Assembly (NCBI GenBank): GCA_035623275.1 | Contig: DASPTT010000103.1 | Location: 1 to 27,059 of the forward strand | DNA from: DASPTT01 sp035623275 | Lineage (GTDB): Bacteria > Actinomycetota > Acidimicrobiia > Acidimicrobiales > UBA8190 | DNA length: 27,059 nucleotides | Direction of reading: 5' to 3' | Shown: positions 1 to 6,956 of the stretch, one piece after another | How the letters are laid out: each line of letters starts with the position of its first letter | Position numbering within the stretch: position 1 is the stretch's first letter | The notes under the pieces: model-generated | Databases searched by the model: none | Told to the model about the DNA's origin: nothing | The model's input: only the letters and a program-made list of their open reading frames with translations | Translations under genes and position numbers: made by a program

Positions 1-1401
1 GGCCAGGATCCCGAGCTCGGGTTCGCCATCCGCGCCGTGGACCACCGTGTAGGTCTCCACCGTCGCCTCGCCCTCGGAGTCACCGGCCGGCGCGCACTGC
101 GGCAGGGCGTCGACCTCGGCCTGCGGCGAGTCGCGGCGGAACCCGCCGCGGGGCGGCTCGGTCGCCCAGATGCCGACTGCGTGCTTGGTCAGGTACCAGC
201 CCAAGCCGGTCACCAGGCCGGCGGCGCCCGGATCGGCGCGCAGGCGCTCCACGAGCGTGGCGATCGAGTGGGTCACGTAGTTGTTGCCCGGCCCGCCGGC
301 GAATCCGAGCCCGCCCGTGAGCGTGAGCGGGCGGGCCGGGTCGTCGAGGGGGAGCCCGAACGCCGCGGCGGCGATCTCCACGGCGCAGGGGAAGCACGAG
401 TACAGGTCGACGTACGCGATGTCGTCGACGGCCATGTCCGCCAGCGCCAGCGCGCGCGCACCGGCGATCCGGATCGCCGGTGACGACCGGAGGTCGGCCC
501 GGTGGGTGAGGAACCAGTGGTCGTTGGCGTCGGTCCCCGACACCGGGAAGACGAAGCGGTCGCGAGGGACGCCGGCGTCGAGGGCGGCGCCGGCCGAGCA
601 CATGATGAACGCCGCTCCCTGGTCGACGCGGTCGTTGGCGTTCATGCGCTTCGTATAGGGGAAGGCGACCATGCGGTTGTCGTCGGCGACGGTCCCGATC
701 TCCTCCGGCGCGTACGCCTGGCGGCGCCAGGCGTACGGGTTGGTGGCGGCGACGGCCGAGAACCGTGACCAGAAGCCGGAGACGAACGCCTGGTGCTCGG
801 CGATGGAGCGACCGGCCGCGTGGCGCAGCGCGTTCTCGAAGAGCGGGTAGACGCGCAGCGGCCGGTCGAGCCCACGGTCCAGCTCGACCTCGGTGACGGG
901 TGCCCGATCCACGCCGAAGACAGCGGGTGCCTGCGCGGGGTCGGGTTGGGTCGACCACGGCAGCACCGGGCGCTCGGAATCGCGTCGGGCGGCGATGCGG
1001 GTGGCGATGCACTCCGCCCCGGCGACCAGCGCCACGTCGAGGTCTCCGGCCGCGATCGACGCCGCGGTGGCGTTGGCCAGGCTCTGGGGGCCGTTGCCGC
1101 CGATGGCGCTCACCATCGACTCGGCAGGATCGATGCCGAGCTGCGCGGCGACGAGCGCGCCGGGGTCGGTGTAGCGCCAGCTGAGGGGCACGAGGACGCG
1201 GATGCTCTGTGCCCGCTCGAGGAGCCGCCGGCCGGCGCCCGACGCGCCTACGTCGTCGGCCGCGGCGGCCAGCGCGTCGGCCATCAAGGTGACGGGCTCG
1301 TCGCGGACCGTGAGGTCCTCACCGGGGATCAGCGGGCAGGTCACCTGGCCGACGCCCACCACCACGGGGGTGCGCGGGTCGATGCCGCCGGTCACCGTCA
1401 T
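1..1401 (-). CDS. Thiolase-like acetyl-CoA acetyltransferase family protein (partial, C-terminus missing)
   Basis: The minus-strand frame opens at ATG 1401 and stays open to the left edge (467 codons, no stop), so the C-terminus is outside the window. The fold is thiolase-like: an N-terminal half with TPVVVGVGQV (11-20), a GGNGPQSLANA stretch (101-111) where the nucleophilic Cys of true thiolases would sit, and a C-terminal half with YVDLYSCFPCAVEIA and the Gly-rich loop TGGLGFAGGPGNNY. The lack of Cys in the GGN motif matches the actinobacterial thiolase-like/SCP2-thiolase group that includes M. tuberculosis Rv1867, whose substrate is unclear. A role in acyl-CoA or sterol/lipid metabolism is inferred from the family. 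A TACGCT hexamer lies 8 nt before the ATG and no clear Shine-Dalgarno is seen, so the mRNA may be leaderless. It is divergent from glyA. Confidence 0.88.
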   Translation of the reverse strand, partial: MTVTGGIDPRTPVVVGVGQVTCPLIPGEDLTVRDEPVTLMADALAAAADDVGASGAGRRLLERAQSIRVLVPLSWRYTDPGALVAAQLGIDPAESMVSAIGGNGPQSLANATAASIAAGDLDVALVAGAECIATRIAARRDSERPVLPWSTQPDPAQAPAVFGVDRAPVTEVELDRGLDRPLRVYPLFENALRHAAGRSIAEHQAFVSGFWSRFSAVAATNPYAWRRQAYAPEEIGTVADDNRMVAFPYTKRMNANDRVDQGAAFIMCSAGAALDAGVPRDRFVFPVSGTDANDHWFLTHRADLRSSPAIRIAGARALALADMAVDDIAYVDLYSCFPCAVEIAAAAFGLPLDDPARPLTLTGGLGFAGGPGNNYVTHSIATLVERLRADPGAAGLVTGLGWYLTKHAVGIWATEPPRGGFRRDSPQAEVDALPQCAPAGDSEGEATVETYTVVHGADGEPELGILA

Positions 1402-1409
1402 GGGGCGGG

Positions 1410-1415
1410 AGCGTA
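1410..1415 (-). promoter_or_regulatory. Putative -10 box of the thiolase-like gene
   Basis: On the minus strand TACGCT is followed by 8 nt and then the ATG at 1401. The spacing would put the transcript start at or next to the start codon. No convincing -35 is seen. Confidence 0.4.
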
Positions 1416-1464
1416 CCGGCCGGGCGCAGGGGGGCCCCGGGGCGGCCAGGCGACACACCCTCGG

Positions 1465-1470
1465 TATGCT
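1465..1470 (+). promoter_or_regulatory. Putative -10 box ahead of glyA leader ORF
   Basis: TATGCT lies 6 nt before an ATG at 1477. The geometry is that of leaderless actinobacterial transcripts. No TTGACA-like -35 is visible. Confidence 0.5.
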
Positions 1471-1476
1471 TCGGCG

Positions 1477-1578
1477 ATGCGGATCGCGGTGGGCCGGGCG
1501 GCCCAGATCGCCGCTCCGGTCGCCGGGCGTGCCACGATGCCCGCGCCGGCCCGGCACATGGAGGACGTTTCGCGATGA
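1477..1578 (+). CDS. Short leader ORF overlapping the glyA start
   Basis: This 33-codon ORF starts at an ATG placed 6 nt behind TATGCT and ends with TGA in the ATGA overlap with glyA (glyA ATG at 1575). The peptide begins MRIAVGRAAQIAAPVAG, is rich in Ala and Arg, and resembles nothing I recognise. The position suggests a leaderless leader ORF whose translation delivers ribosomes to glyA. glyA also has its own GGAGG at 1560-1564, inside this ORF, so coupling may not be essential. Whether it is translated cannot be told from sequence; chance is possible because GC-rich DNA keeps frames open easily. Confidence 0.4.
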   Translation: MRIAVGRAAQIAAPVAGRATMPAPARHMEDVSR

Positions 1579-2951
1579 CCGACGACCAGAGTGCGCCCAC
1601 CGTCCACGCCTCGCCCTTCGAGGCGTGGCTCGACAGCGACCCCGAGCTGGCCGCGCTGGTCGACGCCGAGGCCCGCCGGCAGACGACGACGCTCCAGCTG
1701 ATCGCCTCCGAGAATTTCACCTCGCCCGCGGTGCTGGCGGCCACGGGCTCGGTGCTCACCAACAAGTACGCCGAGGGGTACCCGGGCCGCCGCTACTACG
1801 GCGGCAACGCGGTGATCGACGAGGTCGAGGACCTGGCCCGCGCCCGGGCCACCGCGCTCTTCGGTGCCGAGCACGCCAACGTCCAGCCGCACGCCGGCGC
1901 CTCGGCAAACCTCGCCGTGTACCAGGCGCTGCTGGAACCGGGCGACACCATCCTGGCCATGCGCCTCGACCAAGGCGGCCACCTCACGCATGGGTCGCCC
2001 GCCAGCATCACCTCCAAGATCTGGCGGTTCGTCTCCTACGGGGTCACGCCGGCGTCGGCGGACCCCGAGCGCCCCGGCGAGGTGATCGACTTCGACCAGG
2101 TGGCCGACGTGGCCAAGCGGGAGCGCCCGAAGCTGATCGTGGCCGGCGCCACCGCCTACCCTCGCCAGATCGCCGCCGAGCCGTTCCGCGAGATCGCCGA
2201 CGCGGTGGGCGCGCAGCTCATGTTCGACGTGGCCCACCCCGCCGGGCTGATTGCCGGCGGCGTGCATCCGAGCCCGGTGGGCATCGCCGACGTCGTGACG
2301 TTCACCACCCACAAGACGCTGCGCGGGCCCCGAGGCGGCGCCATCCTGTGCCGGGCCGAGCTGGCCAAGGCGATCGACTCCTCGGTCTTCCCCGGCCTCC
2401 AGGGCGGGCCCCTCGAGCATGTCGTCGCGGCCAAGGCCGTGGCCTTCCGGGAGGCGGCGCAGCCCGCGTTCCGCGCCTACGCGGCCCAGGTGGTGGCCAA
2501 CGCGTCCGCCCTGGCCGCGGCCCTGGCCGCGGAGGGCTTCCGTCTCGTCTCGGGCGGGACCGAGAACCACCTCATCCTGCTCGACCTGCGCAGCTTCGAC
2601 GAGGAGCTCACCGGCAAGGAGGCGCAGGAGGTCCTCGACCGCGCCGGCATCACGCTCAACCGCAACACGATCCCCGACGACCCCCGCTCGGCCTTCGTGA
2701 CCTCGGGGCTCCGGCTCGGCACCGCGGCGCAGACGACGGCGGGCATGGGGCCCGACGACATGGCGCGGATCGCCGCGCTCATCGGCACCGCGCTGCGCTC
2801 GCGCCACGACGACGCGGCACAGGCGGCGGTGCGCGCCCAGGTCCTCGAGCTGTGCGCGGGGTTCCCCCCCTACCCGACGCTGATCGCCGGCGCCTCCAGT
2901 GGGCCCGCCGTCGGCACATCCGGCCCGGGCGGCGCCGGCGGAGGGCGCTGA
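1575..2951 (+). CDS. glyA: Serine hydroxymethyltransferase
   Basis: This PLP enzyme interconverts serine plus tetrahydrofolate and glycine plus 5,10-methylene-tetrahydrofolate in the cytoplasm, the main supply of one-carbon units. The 458-residue product has the family landmarks in order: LIASENF (42-48), NKYAEGYPGRRYYGG (63-77), HLTHG (136-140), DVAH (218-221), HPSPV (231-235) and the PLP-lysine motif TTHKTLRGPRGG with Lys247. It is about 30-40 residues longer than usual because of a Gly/Ala/Pro-rich C-terminal tail from about residue 435. The start at 1575 is supported by GGAGG at 1560-1564 and by an ATGA overlap with the upstream leader ORF. The wecA-like gene follows after 4 nt, so the two are probably cotranscribed. 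Confidence 0.97.
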   Translation: MTDDQSAPTVHASPFEAWLDSDPELAALVDAEARRQTTTLQLIASENFTSPAVLAATGSVLTNKYAEGYPGRRYYGGNAVIDEVEDLARARATALFGAEHANVQPHAGASANLAVYQALLEPGDTILAMRLDQGGHLTHGSPASITSKIWRFVSYGVTPASADPERPGEVIDFDQVADVAKRERPKLIVAGATAYPRQIAAEPFREIADAVGAQLMFDVAHPAGLIAGGVHPSPVGIADVVTFTTHKTLRGPRGGAILCRAELAKAIDSSVFPGLQGGPLEHVVAAKAVAFREAAQPAFRAYAAQVVANASALAAALAAEGFRLVSGGTENHLILLDLRSFDEELTGKEAQEVLDRAGITLNRNTIPDDPRSAFVTSGLRLGTAAQTTAGMGPDDMARIAALIGTALRSRHDDAAQAAVRAQVLELCAGFPPYPTLIAGASSGPAVGTSGPGGAGGGR

Positions 2952-2955
2952 GCCC

Positions 2956-4308
2956 ATGCCCCCGTTGGGGGCGTACGCCCTGGTGGCCGCGATCGCGGCA
3001 CTCGGCACCTACCTCGCCATGTTCCCGGTGCGGCGCCTCGCCGAGCGCATCGGGTTCGTCGCCGAGCCCGACGAGCGCCGCGTCCATCAGCGGGTCACCC
3101 CCTACGGCGGCGGGGTGGCCATGTTCGTCGCCTTCCTCGTGGCCATGATCGTCGCGTCGCAGCTCCCGGGGCTCCAGGGGGTGTTCCAGGGCTCGTCCGA
3201 GCCACTGGGCCTCGTGCTCGGCGCCGCCGTCATCTTCGCGGTGGGGCTCATCGACGACTTCCGCGACATGTCCGCACCCGCCAAGATGGCCGGCCAGGTC
3301 CTGGCGGCGACGGTGCTCGTGTACTTCGGGCTCACCATGTTCCAGTTCAAGATCCCGACTGTCGGGTTCGTCGTGCTCGGGCCCGACGTCCTGCCCCTGC
3401 TCACCGCGCTGTGGGTGATCGTGATCACCAACGCCGTGAACCTCATCGACGGCCTCGACGGCCTCGCCGCGGGCATCGTCGCCATCGCCTCGGGTGCGCT
3501 GGCCGTCTACAGCCTCCGCCTGGTCGATCTCGGCGTCCTGCCCGCCGACAACCTCGGCCCGCTCATCGCGGTGATCGCCTTCGGGGTGTGCGTGGGTTTC
3601 CTGCCCCACAACTTCCATCCCGCGCGCGCCTTCATGGGCGACGCAGGGGCGCTCTTCGTGGGCCTGCTCATGGCCGCGGCCACCATGGTCATCGGCGGCC
3701 GCACCCCCGAGGTCAGCGGCCAGACGTACTTCTTCTTCGCGCCGCTGTTCCTCCCCATCGTCATCCTCGGCGTGCCCATCGCCGACATGGCCTTCGCCGT
3801 CGTGCGTCGCACGGCGAGGGGGACCGGGTTCCACACGCCCGACAAGGACCACGTGCACCATCGGCTCATGCGGCTCGGCCACGGTCACCGGCGAACGGTG
3901 CTCATCCTGTGGGCGTGGACGGCGGTGCTGTCGGCCTTCGTCCTCGTCCCCCTCTTCGGTGGCCGGGGCAACGGGATCATCCCCCTCGGCGCCGTCGCCC
4001 TCGGCCTCGCGCTCTACACGCTGTTCCATCCGGGATTGCGCAAGGACACCGCGAGCGACGCCCCCGAGGCGCCGGGGCCTACTCCCGGCGCCTCGGTGCC
4101 CGCGGACCACGCCACCGCCGTCGAGGTCGGTGCCGGCGCCCCGGTCGCCGGCGCCCCGCTGCGCACCCACGCCGGGCCCCCGGACGCCCTCCCGGCGGCC
4201 CCGGACGGTCGGGCCCCGGACGCGAACGGGGAGGCGCCGCGACCGGACGCCTCGGTCCCTGCCCCGACGCCGGTGGCGGCCGGCGATCCGGGTGGCGAGG
4301 CGTCCTGA
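2956..4308 (+). CDS. wecA: WecA/TagO-type polyprenyl-phosphate GlcNAc-1-phosphate transferase
   Basis: This integral membrane enzyme of the MraY/WecA superfamily transfers a UDP-amino-sugar phosphate, probably GlcNAc-1-P, onto a polyprenyl phosphate, starting arabinogalactan-like, teichoic-acid-like or other cell-wall glycan synthesis. The 450-residue product has many hydrophobic helices and the superfamily motifs: GLIDDF with Asp100/Asp101, NAVNLIDGLDGLAAG (159-173), FMGDAG with Asp229, and the histidine motif DKDHVHHRL (296-304). After about residue 362 there is a long Ala/Pro-rich tail that is probably disordered. ATG 2956 is chosen because it lies 4 nt after the glyA stop and fits the family N-terminus; an earlier ATG at 2899 would lie inside glyA. 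Mycobacteria also carry this gene (rfe) just before the atp operon. The exact sugar is not determined. Confidence 0.92.
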   Translation: MPPLGAYALVAAIAALGTYLAMFPVRRLAERIGFVAEPDERRVHQRVTPYGGGVAMFVAFLVAMIVASQLPGLQGVFQGSSEPLGLVLGAAVIFAVGLIDDFRDMSAPAKMAGQVLAATVLVYFGLTMFQFKIPTVGFVVLGPDVLPLLTALWVIVITNAVNLIDGLDGLAAGIVAIASGALAVYSLRLVDLGVLPADNLGPLIAVIAFGVCVGFLPHNFHPARAFMGDAGALFVGLLMAAATMVIGGRTPEVSGQTYFFFAPLFLPIVILGVPIADMAFAVVRRTARGTGFHTPDKDHVHHRLMRLGHGHRRTVLILWAWTAVLSAFVLVPLFGGRGNGIIPLGAVALGLALYTLFHPGLRKDTASDAPEAPGPTPGASVPADHATAVEVGAGAPVAGAPLRTHAGPPDALPAAPDGRAPDANGEAPRPDASVPAPTPVAAGDPGGEAS

Positions 4309-4407
4309 GGGCGTGCCCCCGTCGGGCCATGGGCGGGGCCGCATCGGGGCGTGGGGGCGGGGCGCGGGTGCCCGTGCTCGTTTTGCCGCATCCGAGGGGC
4401 GAATGCG

Positions 4408-4413
4408 AAGATT
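4408..4413 (+). promoter_or_regulatory. Putative -10 box at the head of the atp operon
   Basis: AAGATT lies 6 nt before a GTG at 4420 in the 253-nt gap between the wecA-like gene and atpZ. A possible -35, TTGCCG at 4383-4388, has a long 19-nt spacer. This is the only promoter-like element I see ahead of atpZ. Confidence 0.38.
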
Positions 4414-4419
4414 GCCGAC

Positions 4420-4497
4420 GTGCCGAACTCCCTCCTCGTCGACGCCCGCGGGCGGATGGCGGTCCCCACCGTCCCGTCCCTGGGCCCCGCCGAGTGA
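4420..4497 (+). CDS. Short leader ORF upstream of the atp operon
   Basis: A 25-codon ORF opens with GTG 6 nt behind AAGATT and ends at TGA 4495-4497, 64 nt before atpZ. The peptide, which starts (M/V)PNSLLVDARGRMAVP, has a normal protein-like composition, unlike the Arg-rich shadow frames around it. It occupies about a third of the otherwise empty region 4309-4561. It could be a leaderless small protein or a regulatory leader peptide for the ATP synthase operon. I do not recognise it, and translation is unproven. Confidence 0.38.
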   Translation: MPNSLLVDARGRMAVPTVPSLGPAE

Positions 4498-4561
4498 CCC
4501 CGGGCTGTCCTGGAGATGTGCCGCACCGACTCGACCCTTGACGCGCGCTGGGTGAAGGGAC

Positions 4562-4765
4562 GTGGAGGAGAAGCCGTCCCCGGGTTTGTTCGACCTGCTG
4601 ACCATGGGCCTGGGGGTCGCCCTGGCCATCGGCGCGGGCCTGGTCCTCGGGTTGCTCGTCGACTCGTGGCTCCACACCGGTCCGGCACTCACGTTCGTCG
4701 GCTTAGCCGTGGGCGTGGGCTTGGGCATCACCTTCGTGGTGGTGCAGGCCCGCAAGTACCTCTGA
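4562..4765 (+). CDS. atpZ: AtpZ/AtpI-family small membrane protein
   Basis: A 67-residue protein with two predicted membrane helices (about 10-32 and 39-62) joined by a short loop, DSWLHTGP, and ending in a basic ARKYL. Size, two-helix layout, Gly-rich first helix with GLLVDSW, and place at the head of the atp operon fit the AtpZ family (putative F0F1-ATPase subunit). AtpZ and AtpI are thought to help c-ring assembly or supply Mg2+/Ca2+. The frame is closed by a stop just upstream, so GTG 4562 is the earliest start. AGGGA lies only 1 nt before it, too close for a normal ribosome site, and a TTG at 4586 is an alternative, so the exact start is uncertain. Confidence 0.8.
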   Translation: MEEKPSPGLFDLLTMGLGVALAIGAGLVLGLLVDSWLHTGPALTFVGLAVGVGLGITFVVVQARKYL

Positions 4766-4808
4766 CCGCCCGGCCCGCCGGGGCCGGCCTCGCCACGGAG
4801 CCTTTGCC

Positions 4809-5246
4809 ATGGTGAACGTCTTCTCGCACTTCTCGCTGCCCCAGATCTCGACGGTGGCTCGCCGTACGGCCCTCGCCGCGGTCGTCGTCGGTGCCGTCGC
4901 GCTGGGCGTGCTGTCGCTCCTCGGCTACGCCATGGCCGGCCTCGGTGTGTGCATCGGGCTTGCCCTGGCCCTCGGCAACTTCCGCCTCATCGCCGCCTCC
5001 ACCGTCAAGGCCAGCGCGTCGGCGCGCGCCGACAAGCGGCGGCCGCTGGTCATGAACACCCTGGGCCGTCTCGGCGTCATCAGCGTGGTCGCGCTGGGTC
5101 TGGTGTTCCTCCAGCGCCAACTGGGCTTCGGCGCGCTGCTCGGGCTGGCCTGCTTCCAATTCATACTCCTCGGCAACGTCGTCGTGGCCATGCTGCGCGA
5201 CCCGGCCGTCGGCGCCGGGCCCGAGCAGGTCGGGGAGGGCGGGTGA
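4809..5246 (+). CDS. atpI: ATP synthase subunit I-like membrane protein
   Basis: This 145-residue protein has about four predicted membrane helices (roughly 18-40, 43-60, 85-104 and 107-127) with a basic loop, SARADKRRPLVMN, between the second and third. It matches the ATP synthase subunit I family by layout and by place, directly before atpB; M. tuberculosis has the comparable Rv1303 there. The family assists assembly of the c-ring in the membrane. ATG 4809 has GGAG at 4797-4800. The stop overlaps the atpB start by 4 nt (GTGA), which implies translational coupling. Confidence 0.85.
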   Translation: MVNVFSHFSLPQISTVARRTALAAVVVGAVALGVLSLLGYAMAGLGVCIGLALALGNFRLIAASTVKASASARADKRRPLVMNTLGRLGVISVVALGLVFLQRQLGFGALLGLACFQFILLGNVVVAMLRDPAVGAGPEQVGEGG

Positions 5247-6004
5247 GCGCCGTTCTCGCCGCACCGCATCTGCTGGCCGCCGACATCAGCGTCGGCGAGC
5301 ACGTGCAGCGCACGTTCCTCGGCCTGACCTTCAACGTGGACACCATCTGGTACACGGGGGTCGCGATGGTCCTCGTGCTCGGGTTCGGGATGCTCCTCCG
5401 AGCGAGGGTCACGAGCGGCGTCCCGGGCAAGGGCCAGCTCCTGTGGGAGATGGTGGTGGGGGCCGTGCGGACGCAGGTCGAGGGCTCCATCGGCGAGCGT
5501 GGCGTCGCGGTCGTGCCCCTGGCGGTGGCGCTGTTCTTCTTCATCCTCTTCGCCAACTGGCTGTCCGTGCTGGGCATCGGGTCCAAGTACGAGCCGGTCG
5601 CACCGCCCACCGCCGACATCAACCTGACCTTGGCGCTCGCCATCGTGGTCATCGTCCCGGTGCACTGGGCGTCGGTGCGCGCCCGCGGTGCGGGCGGCTA
5701 CGCCAAGCACTACTTCAAGCCCTACCCGGTGCTTTTCCCCGTGAACGCCATCGAGGAGGTGGCCAAGCCCATCACCCTGGCGTTGCGGCTCTTCGGCAAC
5801 CTGCTCTCGGGTGGGCTCATGCTCGCGCTCATCGCCGCACTCGGCGCCTGGACGATCGCCCATGTCCCGGTCGGCAACATCGCGGACCTCATCGTCACCC
5901 CGGTGTGGAAGCTCTTCGACCTGCTCATCGGGGCGATCCAGGCCTTCATCTTCGCCCTGCTCACCATCCTCTACTTCGACACCGCGATGAGCGATGGGCA
6001 CTGA
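5243..6004 (+). CDS. atpB: ATP synthase Fo subunit a
   Basis: Subunit a forms the two proton half-channels next to the c-ring. The 253-residue product contains the conserved helix PITLALRLFGNLLSG with the essential arginine at 182 (equivalent to E. coli Arg210), preceded by YFKPYPVLFPVNAIEEVAK and followed by a C-terminal hairpin with a conserved Gln in AIQAFIFALL. GTG 5243 is chosen because it overlaps the atpI stop in a GTGA and gives the N-terminus expected for the family; the open frame runs further upstream only as a shadow inside atpI. The next gene, atpE, follows after 60 nt with its own strong ribosome site. Confidence 0.97.
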   Translation: MSAVLAAPHLLAADISVGEHVQRTFLGLTFNVDTIWYTGVAMVLVLGFGMLLRARVTSGVPGKGQLLWEMVVGAVRTQVEGSIGERGVAVVPLAVALFFFILFANWLSVLGIGSKYEPVAPPTADINLTLALAIVVIVPVHWASVRARGAGGYAKHYFKPYPVLFPVNAIEEVAKPITLALRLFGNLLSGGLMLALIAALGAWTIAHVPVGNIADLIVTPVWKLFDLLIGAIQAFIFALLTILYFDTAMSDGH

Positions 6005-6050
6005 CCCGGCGGCGCGGACGCCGATCGATCCCGCAGCAAGCGACACGAAA

Positions 6051-6056
6051 AAGGAG
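6051..6056 (+). promoter_or_regulatory. Strong Shine-Dalgarno of atpE
   Basis: AAGGAG lies 8 nt before the atpE ATG, in an A-rich stretch (ACGAAAAAGGAG) that stands out in this GC-rich region. It is the strongest ribosome site of the operon, which fits the need for many c subunits per enzyme. Confidence 0.75.
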
Positions 6057-6064
6057 CATCACTG

Positions 6065-6328
6065 ATGTCAGATCCCGCGTTGGACAACGCGATCAAGCTG
6101 GCCGGCGCCATGGTCGGCGGTGGGCTGCTCATGGGCGGCGGTGCCGTCGGGGCGGCCGTGGGCGACGGCCTCGCCGGTAGCCAGACGATCGCCGGCGTGG
6201 CCCGGCAGCCGGAGTCGCAGGGTCGGCTGTTCACGATCATGTTCCTGACGGTGGGTCTGGTGGAGGCCATGTACTTCATCAACCTCGCCTTCACCGCGCT
6301 CTTCGTATTCTCCCTCTACAAGAAGTGA
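6065..6328 (+). CDS. atpE: ATP synthase Fo subunit c
   Basis: Subunit c forms the rotating proton-binding ring. The 87-residue hairpin has a Gly-rich first helix (GGGLLMGGGAVGAAVGDG, 18-35), the polar loop ARQPE (46-50) that contacts gamma and epsilon, and a second helix with the ion-binding carboxylate Glu67 in GLVEAMYF. The residue after Glu67 is Ala rather than Ser/Thr and the first helix has no obvious Gln ligand, so the ring looks proton-driven rather than sodium-driven. ATG 6065 has a strong AAGGAG 8 nt upstream. Confidence 0.97.
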   Translation: MSDPALDNAIKLAGAMVGGGLLMGGGAVGAAVGDGLAGSQTIAGVARQPESQGRLFTIMFLTVGLVEAMYFINLAFTALFVFSLYKK

Positions 6329-6400
6329 TCCCCCCGTCGACCGCTGCGGGTTCCACGAGCCCGTCGCCGGCGACGTCGTACTGAGCGAGGCCACTCGGAA

Positions 6401-6931
6401 ATGATCGCCACCAGTAACTTCCTGATCCCCAACGCGACGCTGATCGTCGAGATCATCGCCTTCCTGATCGTGCTGTTCGTCCTGCGCAGGTACGTGCTGC
6501 CGCCGGTCAACAAGGCGCTCCAGGACCGCCAGGAGAACATCCGGACCGCGCTTGAGCAGGCCGAGGCGGCGCGGGCCGAGGCGGACGAGACCCGCGCCCA
6601 GCGCCAGGTGATCGTCGACGAGGCGCGTCAACAGGCGCGCGAGATCCTGGCCCAGGCCAACACCACTGCCGAGCGCGTGCGGAGCGAATCCGCCGACCGT
6701 GCCCAGCAGGAGTACGAGCGTCTGGTGGGCAGCGCCCAGGCCGAGATCGCACTGGCCCGCCAACGCGCCGTGGACGAGGTGAGCGGTCAGGTCGCGGCCC
6801 TCGTCGTTTCCGTGGCGCAGCAGGTGATCGGGCGCGAGGTCGACGCCGAGCGCCACCGGGCGCTGATCGACGAAGCCGTCGCCGCGCTCCGGTCGTCGCC
6901 CGCAGCGTCGCCGGCCGGCTCCGAGGCGTAG
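6401..6931 (+). CDS. atpF: ATP synthase Fo subunit b
   Basis: Subunit b is the peripheral stalk that holds F1 static against subunit a. The 176-residue protein has one N-terminal membrane helix (about 12-30) followed by RRYVLPPVNKAL and a long charged helix rich in Ala, Glu, Arg and Gln (about 40-150) for coiled-coil pairing, then a short Ala/Ser/Pro tail. Only one b gene is present, and b is not fused to delta as it is in mycobacteria. ATG 6401 is 72 nt after atpE; only a weak CGGAA precedes it. Confidence 0.95.
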   Translation: MIATSNFLIPNATLIVEIIAFLIVLFVLRRYVLPPVNKALQDRQENIRTALEQAEAARAEADETRAQRQVIVDEARQQAREILAQANTTAERVRSESADRAQQEYERLVGSAQAEIALARQRAVDEVSGQVAALVVSVAQQVIGREVDAERHRALIDEAVAALRSSPAASPAGSEA

Positions 6932-6956
6932 GCGGGCGGGGGAGAGGCAGGGACAC

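Noticed and set aside
1202..3148. A 648-codon plus-strand frame over the thiolase gene and glyA
   Set aside because: Arg/Pro/Ala-rich translation in a different frame from glyA; shadow of two real genes.
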